Shown: positions 23,990 to 35,241, counted from the first letter of the stretch. The stretch is DNA of 64,000 nucleotides from Mycobacterium vicinigordonae (GCF_013466425.1 NZ_CP059165.1:868001-932000); one strand, 5' to 3'. A program made the numbers and translations. Notes: generated by a model from the sequence alone, not told the origin.

Positions 23990-25464
23990 TCGGGCGCCTG
24001 GCCGCCCTGTTTGCAACCTGCTTACTCGCGGCGTGCTCGGCCCCGCACCCATCGCCGTCGGCGGCCACCCCGGCCACCGCCCCGGATCCGGCGCGCGCAC
24101 TGGCGGCCAAGGTGACCGTCGACGGGATGCTCGCCCACCTTCATGCGCTGCAGAACATCGCCAACGCCAACAAAGGCAACCGCACATCGGGCACGTCGGG
24201 CTACGACGCCAGCGTCGATTACGTGGCGAACACACTGCGCGGCAAAGGGTTCGAGGTATCCACACCGCAGTTCGAACGCTTGCGCCACACCGCTCAAGGC
24301 AAGCCAACGCTGACGATCGCCGGCCGCAGCTTCCCCGTCGACCAAGCTTCACTGCTAGTCAAGACACCCTCGGGAGGCCTGAACGGGCAATTGGTGCGCC
24401 CCCTGCAGCCGGCCGGCTGTGCTGCCGCCGACTACCCGACCGCCCTACCCAAGGGCGCCATCGCCGTGGCCGACGACACCAACTGCTCGGTGGTGGACAA
24501 GCAGAATGCGGCGGTGGCCAAGGGTGCGGCGGCGCTTATCGTGACCAGCCAGCCCGGCGGCCACGGCGCACCGCCCACGCTGCTAAACGCCGGCTACTAC
24601 AACCAACTGACCGTTCCGGTCGCCATCGTCGGCGCCGACGGAACCGCCGCCCTGGGGCGGACCACCGGGCCGGTGCGCCTGGTACTGGATGGCGAGAACG
24701 TCAAAGTGACGTCGCGAAACGTGCTGGCGCAGACCAGGACCGGGACAGGCAAAGAGGTGGTGATGGTCGGCACTCACCTGGACAGCCCGCCGGGCAGCCC
24801 AGGCATCAACAACGCGGGGACCGGGGTGGCGGCGGTGCTGGAAACCGCGCTGCAGCTGGGCCCGCTGCCGGCAGTGACCAACGCCGTGCGGTTTGCGTTC
24901 TGGGGAGCCGAGGAAAACGGGACCAACGGGTCGATGGATTACGTGTTCGGACTGGACAACGACGCCCTCAACGACATTGCGCTGTACCTGAACTTCGACA
25001 TGCTGGGTTCGGCGAACCCGGGCTTCTTCACCGATGACGGCGATCAGTCAGGCCCTCCCGAAAACGGTATGGCGTCCACCGGTGTGCCGGAAGGCTCGGC
25101 CGGTATTGAACGCACCCTGGCCGGATATCTGAACCTGGCCGGCAAGCGGCCGCAGGACATGCCGTTGAACACCCGCACCGACTACCATCCGTTCCTAGTC
25201 GCGGGCGTACCGGTGGGTGGCATGAACACCGGGGCGGCGCAGCTGAAAACCACTGTGCAGGAGCGACTCTGGGGTGGCCAGTCCGGCGTCGCATTCGACC
25301 CGAACTACCAGAGTCCCCGAGACACCGTGGACGCCGTCAACCGGGAAGCATTGGCGGTGATGGGGTCTGGCGTGGCATACGCGGTGGGCAACTACGCCGC
25401 CTCCATCTCCGGCGTCAACGGCGTTCCGCCCCGCGACAAGCGCCACCGCACCAGGATCTCCTGA
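23986..25464 (+). CDS. LpqL paralogue, M28-like lipoprotein lacking zinc ligands
   Basis: 492 residues with lipobox L-L-A-A-C (Cys17). It aligns with LpqL along its whole length, including the G-T-S-G-Y-D-A-S-V-D-Y segment and PA domain, so it is a tandem duplicate. Two metal ligands are changed: the bridging Asp of G-I-N-D-N-G is Asn276 (G-I-N-N-A-G), and the final ligand His of N-Y-H-Q is Gln442 (N-Y-Q-S). His of T-H-L-D-S, Glu of A-E-E-N and Asp of F-D-M-L remain. It is probably not a normal di-zinc peptidase; it may bind peptides or regulate LpqL. Translationally coupled to lpqL. Confidence 0.9.
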   Translation: MIGRLAALFATCLLAACSAPHPSPSAATPATAPDPARALAAKVTVDGMLAHLHALQNIANANKGNRTSGTSGYDASVDYVANTLRGKGFEVSTPQFERLRHTAQGKPTLTIAGRSFPVDQASLLVKTPSGGLNGQLVRPLQPAGCAAADYPTALPKGAIAVADDTNCSVVDKQNAAVAKGAAALIVTSQPGGHGAPPTLLNAGYYNQLTVPVAIVGADGTAALGRTTGPVRLVLDGENVKVTSRNVLAQTRTGTGKEVVMVGTHLDSPPGSPGINNAGTGVAAVLETALQLGPLPAVTNAVRFAFWGAEENGTNGSMDYVFGLDNDALNDIALYLNFDMLGSANPGFFTDDGDQSGPPENGMASTGVPEGSAGIERTLAGYLNLAGKRPQDMPLNTRTDYHPFLVAGVPVGGMNTGAAQLKTTVQERLWGGQSGVAFDPNYQSPRDTVDAVNREALAVMGSGVAYAVGNYAASISGVNGVPPRDKRHRTRIS

Positions 25465-25555
25465 CGGATAGAGCGGTTGAGCCGCAGGCATTTAAGCCGG
25501 CAGGGACGGCGTGCCCGGCCCGACCCGTTACACCCAGTGACCTGCGCTGCACTGT

Positions 25556-25561
25556 CTAGAA
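25556..25561 (+). promoter_or_regulatory. candidate -10 box upstream of lpqM
   Basis: TAGAAT at 44 bases before the preferred lpqM ATG at 25605, and 13 before an alternative in-frame ATG at 25575. Confidence 0.4.
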
Positions 25562-25604
25562 TAAAGTTCCTCGCATGCAGGCCGGTCGGGACGGGGTTGG
25601 TCAA

Positions 25605-27062
25605 ATGAAGATGCGCTCACGCAGAGTGCTCGCGGCGATACGGATCGTGACGGTCTACCTGGGGGCGGTCCTGATGGTGGCCGGTTGCTCGCCGACCGTG
25701 GTTGCGGGTCGTGCGGTGTCGATCCTCAACGATCCCTTCCGGGTGGGCGGCCTGCCGGCGACCAACGGCCCCAGTGGGATCCGGCCGAACGCGCCGGCAC
25801 CCACCGGCACGGTGGTAAACACCGACAAAGGAGCGATCGACAAACTGGCGTTGTTGTCGATCAACGACATCGAGGCCTTCTGGAGGGCCAACTACAAGGC
25901 GCCGCTGAAGGGATCGTTCAAGCCTGTCGACAAGTTTGTGTCGTACAACTCGGAGGACCGCAACGGTGGGACCGTCTGCCGTGTCGATACCTACCAGAAC
26001 GTCAACGCGTTCTTCACCTCCCGCTGCAACCTGATCGCTTGGGACCGCGGCGTGTTCATGGCCACAGCGCAGAAGTACTTCGGCGACATGGCCGTCAACG
26101 GTGTGTTAGCACACGAGTTCGGCCATGCCCTGCAGTCGATGGCCAAACTCGTCACCCGAAAAGACCCGACCATCGTCTACGAGCAGCAGGCGGACTGCTT
26201 CGCCGGTGTCTACCTCTATTACGTCGCCGAGGGGAAGTCGCCGCGCTTCACCCTCAGCACGGGGGACGGGCTCGACCACGTGCTGGCCGGGATCATCACC
26301 ACCCGCGACCCGGTGATGGACTCTGACGACTCCAACGATGACGAGCACGGTTCGGCCCTGGACCGCGTCAGCGCCTTCCAGATGGGCTTCGTCACGGGAA
26401 CCCCGGCGTGCGCGACCATCAACAAAGCCGAGATCGAGCAGCGCCGCGGCGACCTGCCGACAGCGCTGCGAACCGACAACGGCGAGACCGGTGAGGTGGA
26501 GATCAACGAAGACACGCTGAAGACCCTGATGGAGTTGATGGGCAAAATCTTCGCGCCGAAGAATCCGCCCACACTGTCGCTCAAGCAGGGCGACTGCTCC
26601 GACGCCAAGCCCAGCCCGCCGGCGTCCTACTGCCCAGCCACCAACACCATCGCCGTCGACCTACCCTCTTTGGCGGCCATGGGCAAGGTTGCCGGTGAAA
26701 AGCAACACAGCCTGCCGCAGGGCGACGACACCGCTCTGTCGATCGTGATGTCGCGATACGCACTCGCGGTACAGCACGAGCGCGGTCTGCCGATGCAGAG
26801 TCCTTGGACCGCGTTGCGCACCGCCTGTCTGACCGGCATCGCGCACCGCAAGATGGCCGAGAACATCGAATTGCCTTCGGGAAACTCACTGGTGCTCACG
26901 GCCGGTGACCTCGATGAAGCGGTCGCTGGTCTGCTCACCAACCACATGGTCGCCAGCGACGCCGATGGCACCAGCGTGCCCGCCGGATTCACCCGGATCG
27001 CCGCGTTCCGATCCGGTGTGGTCGGCGAGATGGACGGTTGTTACTCGCGCTATCCCGGGTAG
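25605..27062 (+). CDS. lpqM: lipoprotein metallopeptidase LpqM
   Basis: 485 residues from ATG 25605. Lipobox M-V-A-G-C puts the lipidated Cys at residue 28. The zinc metallopeptidase motif H-E-F-G-H is at residues 170-174, within V-L-A-H-E-F-G-H-A-L-Q, followed by an E-Q-Q-A-D-C-F-A-G third-ligand region, as in neutral zinc metallopeptidases of the YpfJ-like type. In M. tuberculosis Rv0419 is LpqM, next to lpqL as here. In-frame ATGs at 25575 and 25611 are alternatives; 25605 gives a normal lipoprotein signal with positive N-terminus. Confidence 0.9.
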   Translation: MKMRSRRVLAAIRIVTVYLGAVLMVAGCSPTVVAGRAVSILNDPFRVGGLPATNGPSGIRPNAPAPTGTVVNTDKGAIDKLALLSINDIEAFWRANYKAPLKGSFKPVDKFVSYNSEDRNGGTVCRVDTYQNVNAFFTSRCNLIAWDRGVFMATAQKYFGDMAVNGVLAHEFGHALQSMAKLVTRKDPTIVYEQQADCFAGVYLYYVAEGKSPRFTLSTGDGLDHVLAGIITTRDPVMDSDDSNDDEHGSALDRVSAFQMGFVTGTPACATINKAEIEQRRGDLPTALRTDNGETGEVEINEDTLKTLMELMGKIFAPKNPPTLSLKQGDCSDAKPSPPASYCPATNTIAVDLPSLAAMGKVAGEKQHSLPQGDDTALSIVMSRYALAVQHERGLPMQSPWTALRTACLTGIAHRKMAENIELPSGNSLVLTAGDLDEAVAGLLTNHMVASDADGTSVPAGFTRIAAFRSGVVGEMDGCYSRYPG

Positions 27063-27065
27063 AGT
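27060..27065 (+). promoter_or_regulatory. -10 box of leaderless DUF4190 gene
   Basis: TAGAGT overlaps the lpqM stop codon (TAG) and lies 8 bases before the GTG at 27074. Confidence 0.45.
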
Positions 27066-27073
27066 TTGCGCCT

Positions 27074-27535
27074 GTGACCGAGCAGCCACCGGGCTATCCG
27101 CCGCCACCGCCAGGCGGTTACGGGTACCAGCCGCCGCCGTCAGGCGGGTACGGGTACACGCCGCCCCCGCCGATGTACGGATACCCGCCGCCGATGGGCG
27201 GCTACCCCGTTGCGCAGGGCACGAACGGCATGGCTATTGCCTCGCTGGTGTGTTCGCTTGCGGGGCCGTTTTTCTGCGGAGTCTCCACCATCCTGGGAGT
27301 GATCTTCGGGTTCATCGGGCTCAACCAGATCAAGTCGAGCGGACAACAGGGTCGCGGCCTGGCGATAGCCGGGATCGTCATCAGTGCGGTAACCATCGTG
27401 GCCGGTGTGATCATCCTGATCGCGGTGATCGTGGTGGGGCGGGCCGACTCACACCGCCACCACCATCGCAATGATGACTATTACAACAGCGCACCCGCCG
27501 CGGCCGTCGCTTTCGAAGCGCAGCTAGCCGCCTAG
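27074..27535 (+). CDS. proline-rich DUF4190 membrane protein
   Basis: 153 residues. Residues 5-48 are Pro/Gly/Tyr-rich with repeats of the form G-G-Y-G-Y-x-P-P-P. Two hydrophobic segments follow (about 56-80 and 94-121), forming a DUF4190 hairpin with the connecting L-N-Q-I-K-S loop. The C-terminus is polar, with an H-R-H-H-H-R cluster and D-D-Y-Y. Such proteins have both ends in the cytoplasm and unknown function. GTG 27074 was chosen because a TAGAGT box lies 8 bases upstream. Convergent with the small membrane protein at 27550. Confidence 0.82.
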   Translation: MTEQPPGYPPPPPGGYGYQPPPSGGYGYTPPPPMYGYPPPMGGYPVAQGTNGMAIASLVCSLAGPFFCGVSTILGVIFGFIGLNQIKSSGQQGRGLAIAGIVISAVTIVAGVIILIAVIVVGRADSHRHHHRNDDYYNSAPAAAVAFEAQLAA

Positions 27536-27549
27536 TCGACCCGTTGCGG

Positions 27550-27891
27550 TCAGGCGATCTCGGGGTGGGGCACCTTGTGCTCGGGCTCATCGCTGAGCTG
27601 CCGGCCGTCGTGTACCCACATGATGGCGACCCAGGTGAGCAGCAACCAGCCGAGCGCGACCGTAGGGATCGCCCAGGCCCGGCGGATCAGCAGCGCCTTG
27701 CCGCATCCGGCGGTCGGGGCGTTCACGTCGTGGGAGATGTGGGCGAGTTGAAAGCCGATGCCATTGCCGCAACTGATCTTGATACCGTAGGCGTCGTATT
27801 GGTCCAGATAGACCGGAAACCACAGCGCGGCCAGGCCGATGGCACCGAGCAGCAGGCCGACGATTGCGATGTATATCTGCCGATGAGTCAC
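27550..27891 (-). CDS. small two-helix membrane protein
   Basis: 113 residues from a GTG start with GGAG about 5 bases upstream. Hydrophobic segments at about 7-27 and 73-93 flank a loop with two cysteines (I-S-C-G-N-G and A-G-C-G-K) that could form a disulfide outside the membrane. The C-terminus is hydrophilic. It follows another small membrane protein by 44 bases on the same strand. Position matches Rv0420c (possible transmembrane protein), but I cannot confirm orthology. Function unknown. Confidence 0.7.
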   Translation of the reverse strand: MTHRQIYIAIVGLLLGAIGLAALWFPVYLDQYDAYGIKISCGNGIGFQLAHISHDVNAPTAGCGKALLIRRAWAIPTVALGWLLLTWVAIMWVHDGRQLSDEPEHKVPHPEIA

Positions 27892-27935
27892 AGCTTCTCC
27901 AGGTTGAAGTTAATTGTCGATTCGCTGGGCGATGT

Positions 27936-28160
27936 TCAGGTCATGCATACGTTGGAGAACAACAGGACAGGCCACGAGACGATGGACCCGAGAAACGACA
28001 CCGCCAGGTCGGCGCCCTGCATTTGATGTAGGTGTTCGGTGTGCGTCGCCGACCATATCGCTCCCACCAGTAGGTATGGCGTCCCGGTAATGATTCCGAT
28101 AGCGATCAGCTGACCTACGCTGAGCTGAAAACTCAGCACCCGGCGAATTCTTTCCAACAC
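27936..28160 (-). CDS. small membrane protein
   Basis: 74 residues from a GTG with GGCAGG just upstream. Two hydrophobic segments, about residues 17-36 and 52-71, enclose a short H-T-E-H-L-H-Q-M loop rich in His. It ends 44 bases before the next small membrane gene, so the two are probably co-transcribed. No known domain recognised. Composition and spacing support coding, but it is short and could be mis-called. Confidence 0.6.
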   Translation of the reverse strand: MLERIRRVLSFQLSVGQLIAIGIITGTPYLLVGAIWSATHTEHLHQMQGADLAVSFLGSIVSWPVLLFSNVCMT

Positions 28161-28266
28161 CCTGCCCCGCCAACCATCGGACTACCCTCGAATGCCGATT
28201 ATGTTAATAGACATTCCCGAGCATGTGGAAGTTCAGCGGCGATTTCCCGGGCCGGTCGGCCTCCTC

Positions 28267-28895
28267 CTAGATCCCATCTGGAGCAGACAGCAGCCCAAGT
28301 GCCGCAGTCACCGCCAGAGCGGGAACATCGAGCGTCTTCGACGCCAGGTCATGGCGCCCACCAGGGATCTCGACGATCTCGGTCGGCGCGGGGATCAGCA
28401 GCGCCGCGGCCCGCAACTCGGCGATGGTGCCAAACGGGTCCGAACTGCCGTGGACGAAGACCGTAGGCGAAGTGATGTTCGGCAGATGCTCGGTGCGGGC
28501 GCGTTCGGGCTTGCCCGGCGGATGCAGGGGGTAGGACGACAACGCGAGCAGATCGACGGTCGCGTCCCCGTCGGCGACCACCATCGACGTCTGCCTGCCG
28601 CCGTAGGAATGGCCACCGGCCACCAGCGGCCCGGCGGCAAGTCCTCGGCACAGCTCGATCGCCTCGACGATCCCGGCACGGTCGGCTGCAGCCGACCCCG
28701 ACGGAGGGCCCTTGGGGCGGCGCCGCCGGTAAGGCAGGTTGTAGCGCACCGCCAGCCAGCCTTGTCTCGCCCATTCTTCGCAATATTGTTGCAGCAGTTT
28801 GGAATCGCGATTGCCGCCGGCGCCGTGGGTCAGCAAGGCCACCCCGGTTGGCGTGCCCAGCGGTTCGTGCGCGATACCGGCGATGGGTTCGAGAT

Positions 28896-28899
<4 letters not shown>
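28267..28899 (-). CDS. alpha/beta hydrolase (Rv0421c-like, dienelactone hydrolase type)
   Basis: 210 residues. The nucleophile elbow G-G-H-S-Y-G-G is at about residue 96, preceded by L-T-H-G-A-G-G-N (oxyanion region) near residue 24. Asp in V-H-G-S-S-D-P and His in G-G-R-H-D-L complete the triad. Length matches Rv0421c (209). Its ATG overlaps the thiD stop as ATGA, so it is translated with thiC-thiD behind the TPP riboswitch. Substrate unknown; a role in thiamine metabolism would be inference from position only. Confidence 0.87.
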
Positions 28900-31487
<2,588 letters not shown>

Positions 31488-31546
31488 TTTTCGGTTGGGC
31501 GTCTTCCACGCTAGCGCAGCGCCGCACGGGAATGCAGGGTCGGCGG

Positions 31547-31828
31547 TTAGTCGGCCTCCTCCAGGGCTTCGCCGATCTCCTCGAGGATCTGGTTGCGGTG
31601 GTTGCTGGCCAGCAGATGTCCGGTAGCGATGACCAGGGCGACCGGCCAGTCGATTAGTTCGAAGGCGGTCAGCGCAGCGATACCCGCGTAGTAGGCCAGC
31701 TGTTCTGGGTGCGGAACCTGCAGTTTGCCCAGCACCGGCAGGTTGATCGCAAACGTCTGCCCAGCCCGGATCTGTTGCACAGCTTCACGTTGTGTGGTGC
31801 CGCTGGGAGCCTTCTTTTCGGCCATCAT
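31547..31828 (-). CDS. Rv0424c-like small protein
   Basis: 93 residues (Rv0424c about 91). A hydrophobic helix at about residues 46-68 (Y-Y-A-G-I-A-A-L-T-A-F) with W-P-V-A-L-V-I-A-T-G-H suggests a membrane-associated hairpin, and the C-terminus is acidic. AAAGG lies 5 bases before ATG 31828. The gene resembles the hydrophobic part of the protein at 32067 (W-P-I-L-L-A-V-G). In H37Rv the same two genes flank ctpH, which is absent here. Function unknown. Confidence 0.8.
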   Translation of the reverse strand: MMAEKKAPSGTTQREAVQQIRAGQTFAINLPVLGKLQVPHPEQLAYYAGIAALTAFELIDWPVALVIATGHLLASNHRNQILEEIGEALEEAD

Positions 31829-31888
31829 TTGCCTTTCAGTAACGAAGGGTTTGCCGCCACGCCGGGTGGTGCGGTCACCGTCGGGAAT

Positions 31889-32074
31889 ATGACGACGACA
31901 GATGCTCGGCTCGACCCGCTCGCCGCGTCGTTAGCTGTGTTGCTGAAGCGGCCCCTGACCGAACTCTATGCGTTGTTGTGGCGTGCCGGCGTGCTCGAGG
32001 TCGGCACCCGCGCGTACCGGGATGAGCTGTCCGATCGGTCCACACCCGTATATCAGCGCCGCTTGTCTAGTTAG
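31889..32074 (+). CDS. small protein of unknown function
   Basis: 61 residues starting at ATG 31889. It is charged and Leu-rich (L-K-R-P-L-T-E-L-Y-A-L-L-W-R-A-G), probably helical, and has no signal peptide. It is divergent from the Rv0424c-like gene (60 bases) and its stop overlaps the stop of the Rv0426c-like gene. A weak GGGA is 5 bases upstream of the ATG. It occupies the position where H37Rv has ctpH. It could be a fragment or a real small gene; support is limited. Confidence 0.45.
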   Translation: MTTTDARLDPLAASLAVLLKRPLTELYALLWRAGVLEVGTRAYRDELSDRSTPVYQRRLSS

Positions 32075-32510
32075 TGCTGCGCAGATCGCTGGCGCCGGCG
32101 CGCCGGCCGGCGGTCTTTTTGGCGGGGGCTTTGCGGGCCGCCTTCTTGGGCGCTTCCTCGGCGGCCTGCTCGGTGGGAACGGACGTGAGCTTGGCCGCCG
32201 TCGGAGCGGCCGATTGCTCGGGCTTCTTGCTCATCCGGCGCAGCAACAGTGCTCCGCCGCCGACCGCCAGCAGGATGGGCCATTCGACCAACCCGGCCGC
32301 GCCGATTGCCCCGAGGGTCAGTGCCGCCGCCGGAGTCGACTTACTGCCGGTGCTGATTCCGTGCTGGATCCCCTCGGCGGCACCCTTGACCCCACCGACG
32401 ATGCCGTCAACCGCTGCCCCGCCGACCGCTCCGGCGGCCGCCGTGGTAGCTGAGGCGGCGCGGCTGACCGTGCGACCCACCGCGCGAAACGTTCCGTCGA
32501 CGACACCCAT
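32067..32510 (-). CDS. Rv0426c-like membrane-associated protein
   Basis: 147 residues, equal to Rv0426c. The N-terminal half is Ala/Gly-rich with amphipathic repeats, followed by a hydrophobic segment at about 70-92 (G-A-I-G-A-A-G-L-V-E-W-P-I-L-L). The C-terminal third is Lys/Ala-rich (K-K-A-A-R-K-A-P-A-K-K), like histone-type tails. AGGGAG precedes ATG 32510. It lies downstream of xthA by 92 bases. Function unknown. Confidence 0.82.
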   Translation of the reverse strand: MGVVDGTFRAVGRTVSRAASATTAAAGAVGGAAVDGIVGGVKGAAEGIQHGISTGSKSTPAAALTLGAIGAAGLVEWPILLAVGGGALLLRRMSKKPEQSAAPTAAKLTSVPTEQAAEEAPKKAARKAPAKKTAGRRAGASDLRSTN

Positions 32511-32602
32511 GTTGACTCCCTGACCTCGGTTTCTCCTGCTTGTATACCCCGCACTCGGGGACTTCACCAGAAATAAAAATGGTTCACAGAAATTTGGGAG
32601 CA

Positions 32603-33424
32603 TTAAGTGGTACGCAGGTCGACCAGTACCGGGGCGTGATCGCTGGGCGCTTTGCCCTTGCGTTCGTCCCGGACGATCTCCGCGTGCATCACTTTGTCGG
32701 CCAGCGTGGGGGAGCCCAAGATGAAGTCGATGCGCATGCCCTGCTTCTTCGGGAACCGCAACTGGGTGTAGTCCCAATAGGTGTAGACGCCCGGTCCAGG
32801 AGTGAAAGGCCTTACCACATCGGTGAATTGGGCTTTGACGATCGCATCGAATGCCTTGCGTTCCGGTTCCGAGACATGCGTGGCGCCTTCAAAGAACTCG
32901 GTGCTCCAGACGTCGTCGTCGGTGGGCGCGATGTTCCAGTCCCCGACCAGCGCGATCGCAGACGACGGGTCCTCACGTAGCCACGATTCAGCGGCATCAC
33001 GAAGCGCGGCAAGCCAATTCAACTTGTAGACGTAGTGCGGGTCGTCCAGGGTGCGGCCGTTGGGCACATAGAGGCTCCATACCCGCACGCCCGCAGAGGT
33101 CGCGCCAATGGCGCGGGCCTCGGCGGCCGCGGCCACGTCGGGCTTGCTGCTCCAGCTCGGCTGACCGTCGAAGCCCACCGCAACGTCGTCTAGGCCCACG
33201 CGGGAGGCTATCGCCACACCGTTCCACTGATTGAAGCCGACGTGGGCGACCTCGTAACCCAGTTCGTAGAACGGGAGCGCGGGAAACTGTGTGTCCGAGC
33301 ACTTGGTCTCCTGCATGGCCAGCACGTCGACCTCGGCGCGCTCCAGCCAGCTCAGGACGCGGTCCAGTCGAGAGCGGATCGAGTTGACGTTCCAGGTGGC
33401 CAGCCGCAGCGTGTCTCGGGGCAT
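32603..33424 (-). CDS. xthA: exodeoxyribonuclease III (AP endonuclease)
   Basis: 273 residues. Exo/endo/phosphatase fold with the ExoIII motifs: T-W-N-V-N-S-I-R at residue 10, Q-E-T-K near 39, L-Y-V-P-N-G near 118, G-D-W-N-I-A near 162, W-D-Y near 226, R-I-D-F near 240 and S-D-H-A-P-V at the end. It acts on abasic sites and 3' blocked ends in base excision repair. H37Rv XthA is 291 residues. It is 22 bases downstream of the shortened GNAT gene and likely co-transcribed with def. Confidence 0.95.
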   Translation of the reverse strand: MPRDTLRLATWNVNSIRSRLDRVLSWLERAEVDVLAMQETKCSDTQFPALPFYELGYEVAHVGFNQWNGVAIASRVGLDDVAVGFDGQPSWSSKPDVAAAAEARAIGATSAGVRVWSLYVPNGRTLDDPHYVYKLNWLAALRDAAESWLREDPSSAIALVGDWNIAPTDDDVWSTEFFEGATHVSEPERKAFDAIVKAQFTDVVRPFTPGPGVYTYWDYTQLRFPKKQGMRIDFILGSPTLADKVMHAEIVRDERKGKAPSDHAPVLVDLRTT

Positions 33425-33446
33425 GGCTCCTCCTATCTACTTGGGG

Positions 33447-34055
33447 TCAGCTTGCCGGCGGGCTTGCGGGTGGACAGAAGTATCGACGGCGATGATGCAG
33501 CCAATATCCGTGCGGCGCGGCGGGCGGCGTGGCATCGTCCGGCACGACCAGAAAATCACCAGATGCCATGTCGCGCAGCAGGACTCGTTCGGTGTGCTCA
33601 AGCGCCCAACTCGGTGGCGGATCCAGCAGCCGGTCGGGGAGCGCAAGGTGCGGCGTCAGCCTACGCCTGCCATACCAGTCGACGATCGCGGGCACGGCGT
33701 TAATTTGTGCCGAAATATCCAGTGGCACAGCGGAATTAGTCGCGAGATCGACGCCATCGGCGGCGCGCAGGAGCCAGCCGTCCAGCCAGGTCTCCTCGCC
33801 GCCCGGCCGCGCCGCGGCGGCGAGGCGCTCAAGCGTGCGGATGTCGGCGTTGCGCACTGGCACGTCGGTCAGCACACGCAACGACACCACGTCGGCGGGC
33901 GAGACCTCGACAATCGTGCCCGTCTTCGTCTGCAGCCGCAGCGTCGGGTCGACCGCCAACAGATGCCCGATCGCGTCGGTCAGCGGCGGAACCGATCCGG
34001 GCGAGCGGCGGTAGCGAAGGGCGACGCGGGACCCCAGTTCCGGCCACGACGTCAT
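33447..34055 (-). CDS. C-terminally shortened Rv0428c-like GNAT protein
   Basis: 202 residues beginning M-T-S-W-P-E-L-G. The N-terminal SH3-like domain and the first part of a GNAT domain (W-L-D-G-W-L-L-R-A, then N-S-A-V-P-L near residue 120) match Rv0428c, which I recall as about 302 residues. Here the reading frame stops at P-P-A-S, 22 bases before xthA, so the acetyl-CoA-binding motif A and the rest of the GNAT fold are missing. Acetyltransferase activity is therefore unlikely. The ATG shares one base with the def stop (TGATG). It may be a decaying gene or a protein kept for its N-terminal domain. Confidence 0.75.
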   Translation of the reverse strand: MTSWPELGSRVALRYRRSPGSVPPLTDAIGHLLAVDPTLRLQTKTGTIVEVSPADVVSLRVLTDVPVRNADIRTLERLAAAARPGGEETWLDGWLLRAADGVDLATNSAVPLDISAQINAVPAIVDWYGRRRLTPHLALPDRLLDPPPSWALEHTERVLLRDMASGDFLVVPDDATPPAAPHGYWLHHRRRYFCPPASPPAS

Positions 34056-34651
34056 CAGTGGCCAAACGGGTCGGGCCCCTCGCCCGGCAGCCACGACAAC
34101 CCGGGCACACCCCAACCGTGTGACTTGATCGCGCGCTTGGCGGCGCGGGCATGCCGGCCGATCAGGCAGTCCACATAGAGGAATCCGTCGAGGTGTCCCG
34201 TTTCATGCTGCAGCATGCGGGCGAACAGCCCGGTGCCCTCGATGTTGACCGGTTTGCCCTCGCCGTCTAGACCGGTGACCCGGGCCCAGTCCGCCCGGCC
34301 GGTCGGGAATGACTCGCCCGGCACCGAGAGGCAGCCTTCGTCATCGTCGTGGCCGGCCGACGGCATGGTCTCGGGGATCTCGGAGGTTTCCAGCACCGGG
34401 TTGACCACCACCCCACGGCGGTGGCTGGTAAGTCCCCGGTCGTCGGCGCAGTCGTAGACGAACAGCCGAAGGCTATGGCCGATCTGGTTGGCGGCCAGGC
34501 CGACACCGTGGGCAGCGTCCATAGTCTCGAACATCGTCTTGATCAAATCGGGCAACTCTGCAGGCAGCGACCCGTCGGCTCCGACCGGCACCGGCGTCGT
34601 CGGAGCGTGCAAAACGGGATCGCCCACGATGCGAATGGGTACGACTGCCAT
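34055..34651 (-). CDS. def: peptide deformylase
   Basis: 198 residues (H37Rv 197). Removes the N-formyl group from new proteins. All three motifs are present: G-V-G-L-A-A-N-Q at 49-56, E-G-C-L-S with metal ligand Cys107, and Q-H-E-T-G-H with His149, Glu150 and His153. The first gene of a def-GNAT-xthA run. A TAAGCT box 8 bases before the ATG suggests a leaderless transcript. Confidence 0.97.
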   Translation of the reverse strand: MAVVPIRIVGDPVLHAPTTPVPVGADGSLPAELPDLIKTMFETMDAAHGVGLAANQIGHSLRLFVYDCADDRGLTSHRRGVVVNPVLETSEIPETMPSAGHDDDEGCLSVPGESFPTGRADWARVTGLDGEGKPVNIEGTGLFARMLQHETGHLDGFLYVDCLIGRHARAAKRAIKSHGWGVPGLSWLPGEGPDPFGH

Positions 34652-34659
34652 GGTCGGCT

Positions 34660-34665
34660 AGCTTA
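34660..34665 (-). promoter_or_regulatory. -10 box of leaderless def
   Basis: TAAGCT on the minus strand, 8 bases before the def ATG, with no Shine-Dalgarno between. Confidence 0.5.
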
Positions 34666-34893
34666 AAGCGTGGCCACCCTCCGACCCGGAACGGGCCGCA
34701 GCAGTGTCACCTTCGTCACGCCGCGTGACCAGCGCCGAGGCCGGGCAATTCGACGACACGTTGGCCGACGCGCGGTCTGCTTTCCGGCGCAACACATTGC
34801 GGCGTGGTTCAATATTCGCGCACGACAATGCCCATATGTAGGTCAAGTCATTCGAGTATCGAGCATTCGCCGGAAGGGTCCAGGGGAAGCAAT

Positions 34894-35202
34894 ATGGACA
34901 GCGCCATGGCGCGGGCAGAGCGAGCGGGGGACGACTCGGAAATCGCCGACGGGTTGACCCGTCGCGAGCACGACATTCTGGCTTTCGAACGGCAGTGGTG
35001 GAAGTTCGCCGGGGTCAAGGAAGACGCCATCAGAGAGTTGTTCTCGATGTCTGCGACGCGCTACTACCAGGTGTTGAACGCGCTCGTCGACCGGCCCGAA
35101 GCGCTGGCCGCCGACCCGATGCTGGTGAAGCGATTGCGGCGGCTGCGCGCCGGCCGCCAGAAGGCGCGCGCCGCGCGGCGCCTCGGCTTCGAGGTGACCT
35201 GA
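34894..35202 (+). CDS. DUF3263 protein (Rv0430-like)
   Basis: 102 residues, the same as Rv0430. The central region (T-R-R-E-H-D-I-L-A-F-E-R-Q-W-W-K) is followed by a helix-turn-helix-like segment (I-R-E-L-F-S-M-S-A-T-R-Y-Y-Q-V-L) and a basic C-terminus (R-R-L-R-A-G-R-Q-K-A-R), which suggests DNA binding. AGGGGAAG precedes ATG 34894 closely. Upstream in-frame starts exist but the ribosome site favours this one. It precedes virR, as in M. tuberculosis. Confidence 0.9.
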   Translation: MDSAMARAERAGDDSEIADGLTRREHDILAFERQWWKFAGVKEDAIRELFSMSATRYYQVLNALVDRPEALAADPMLVKRLRRLRAGRQKARAARRLGFEVT

Positions 35203-35241
35203 CGGCTTACGCGGCTTTGCAGGTTCTGGCCCTCCGCTGGT

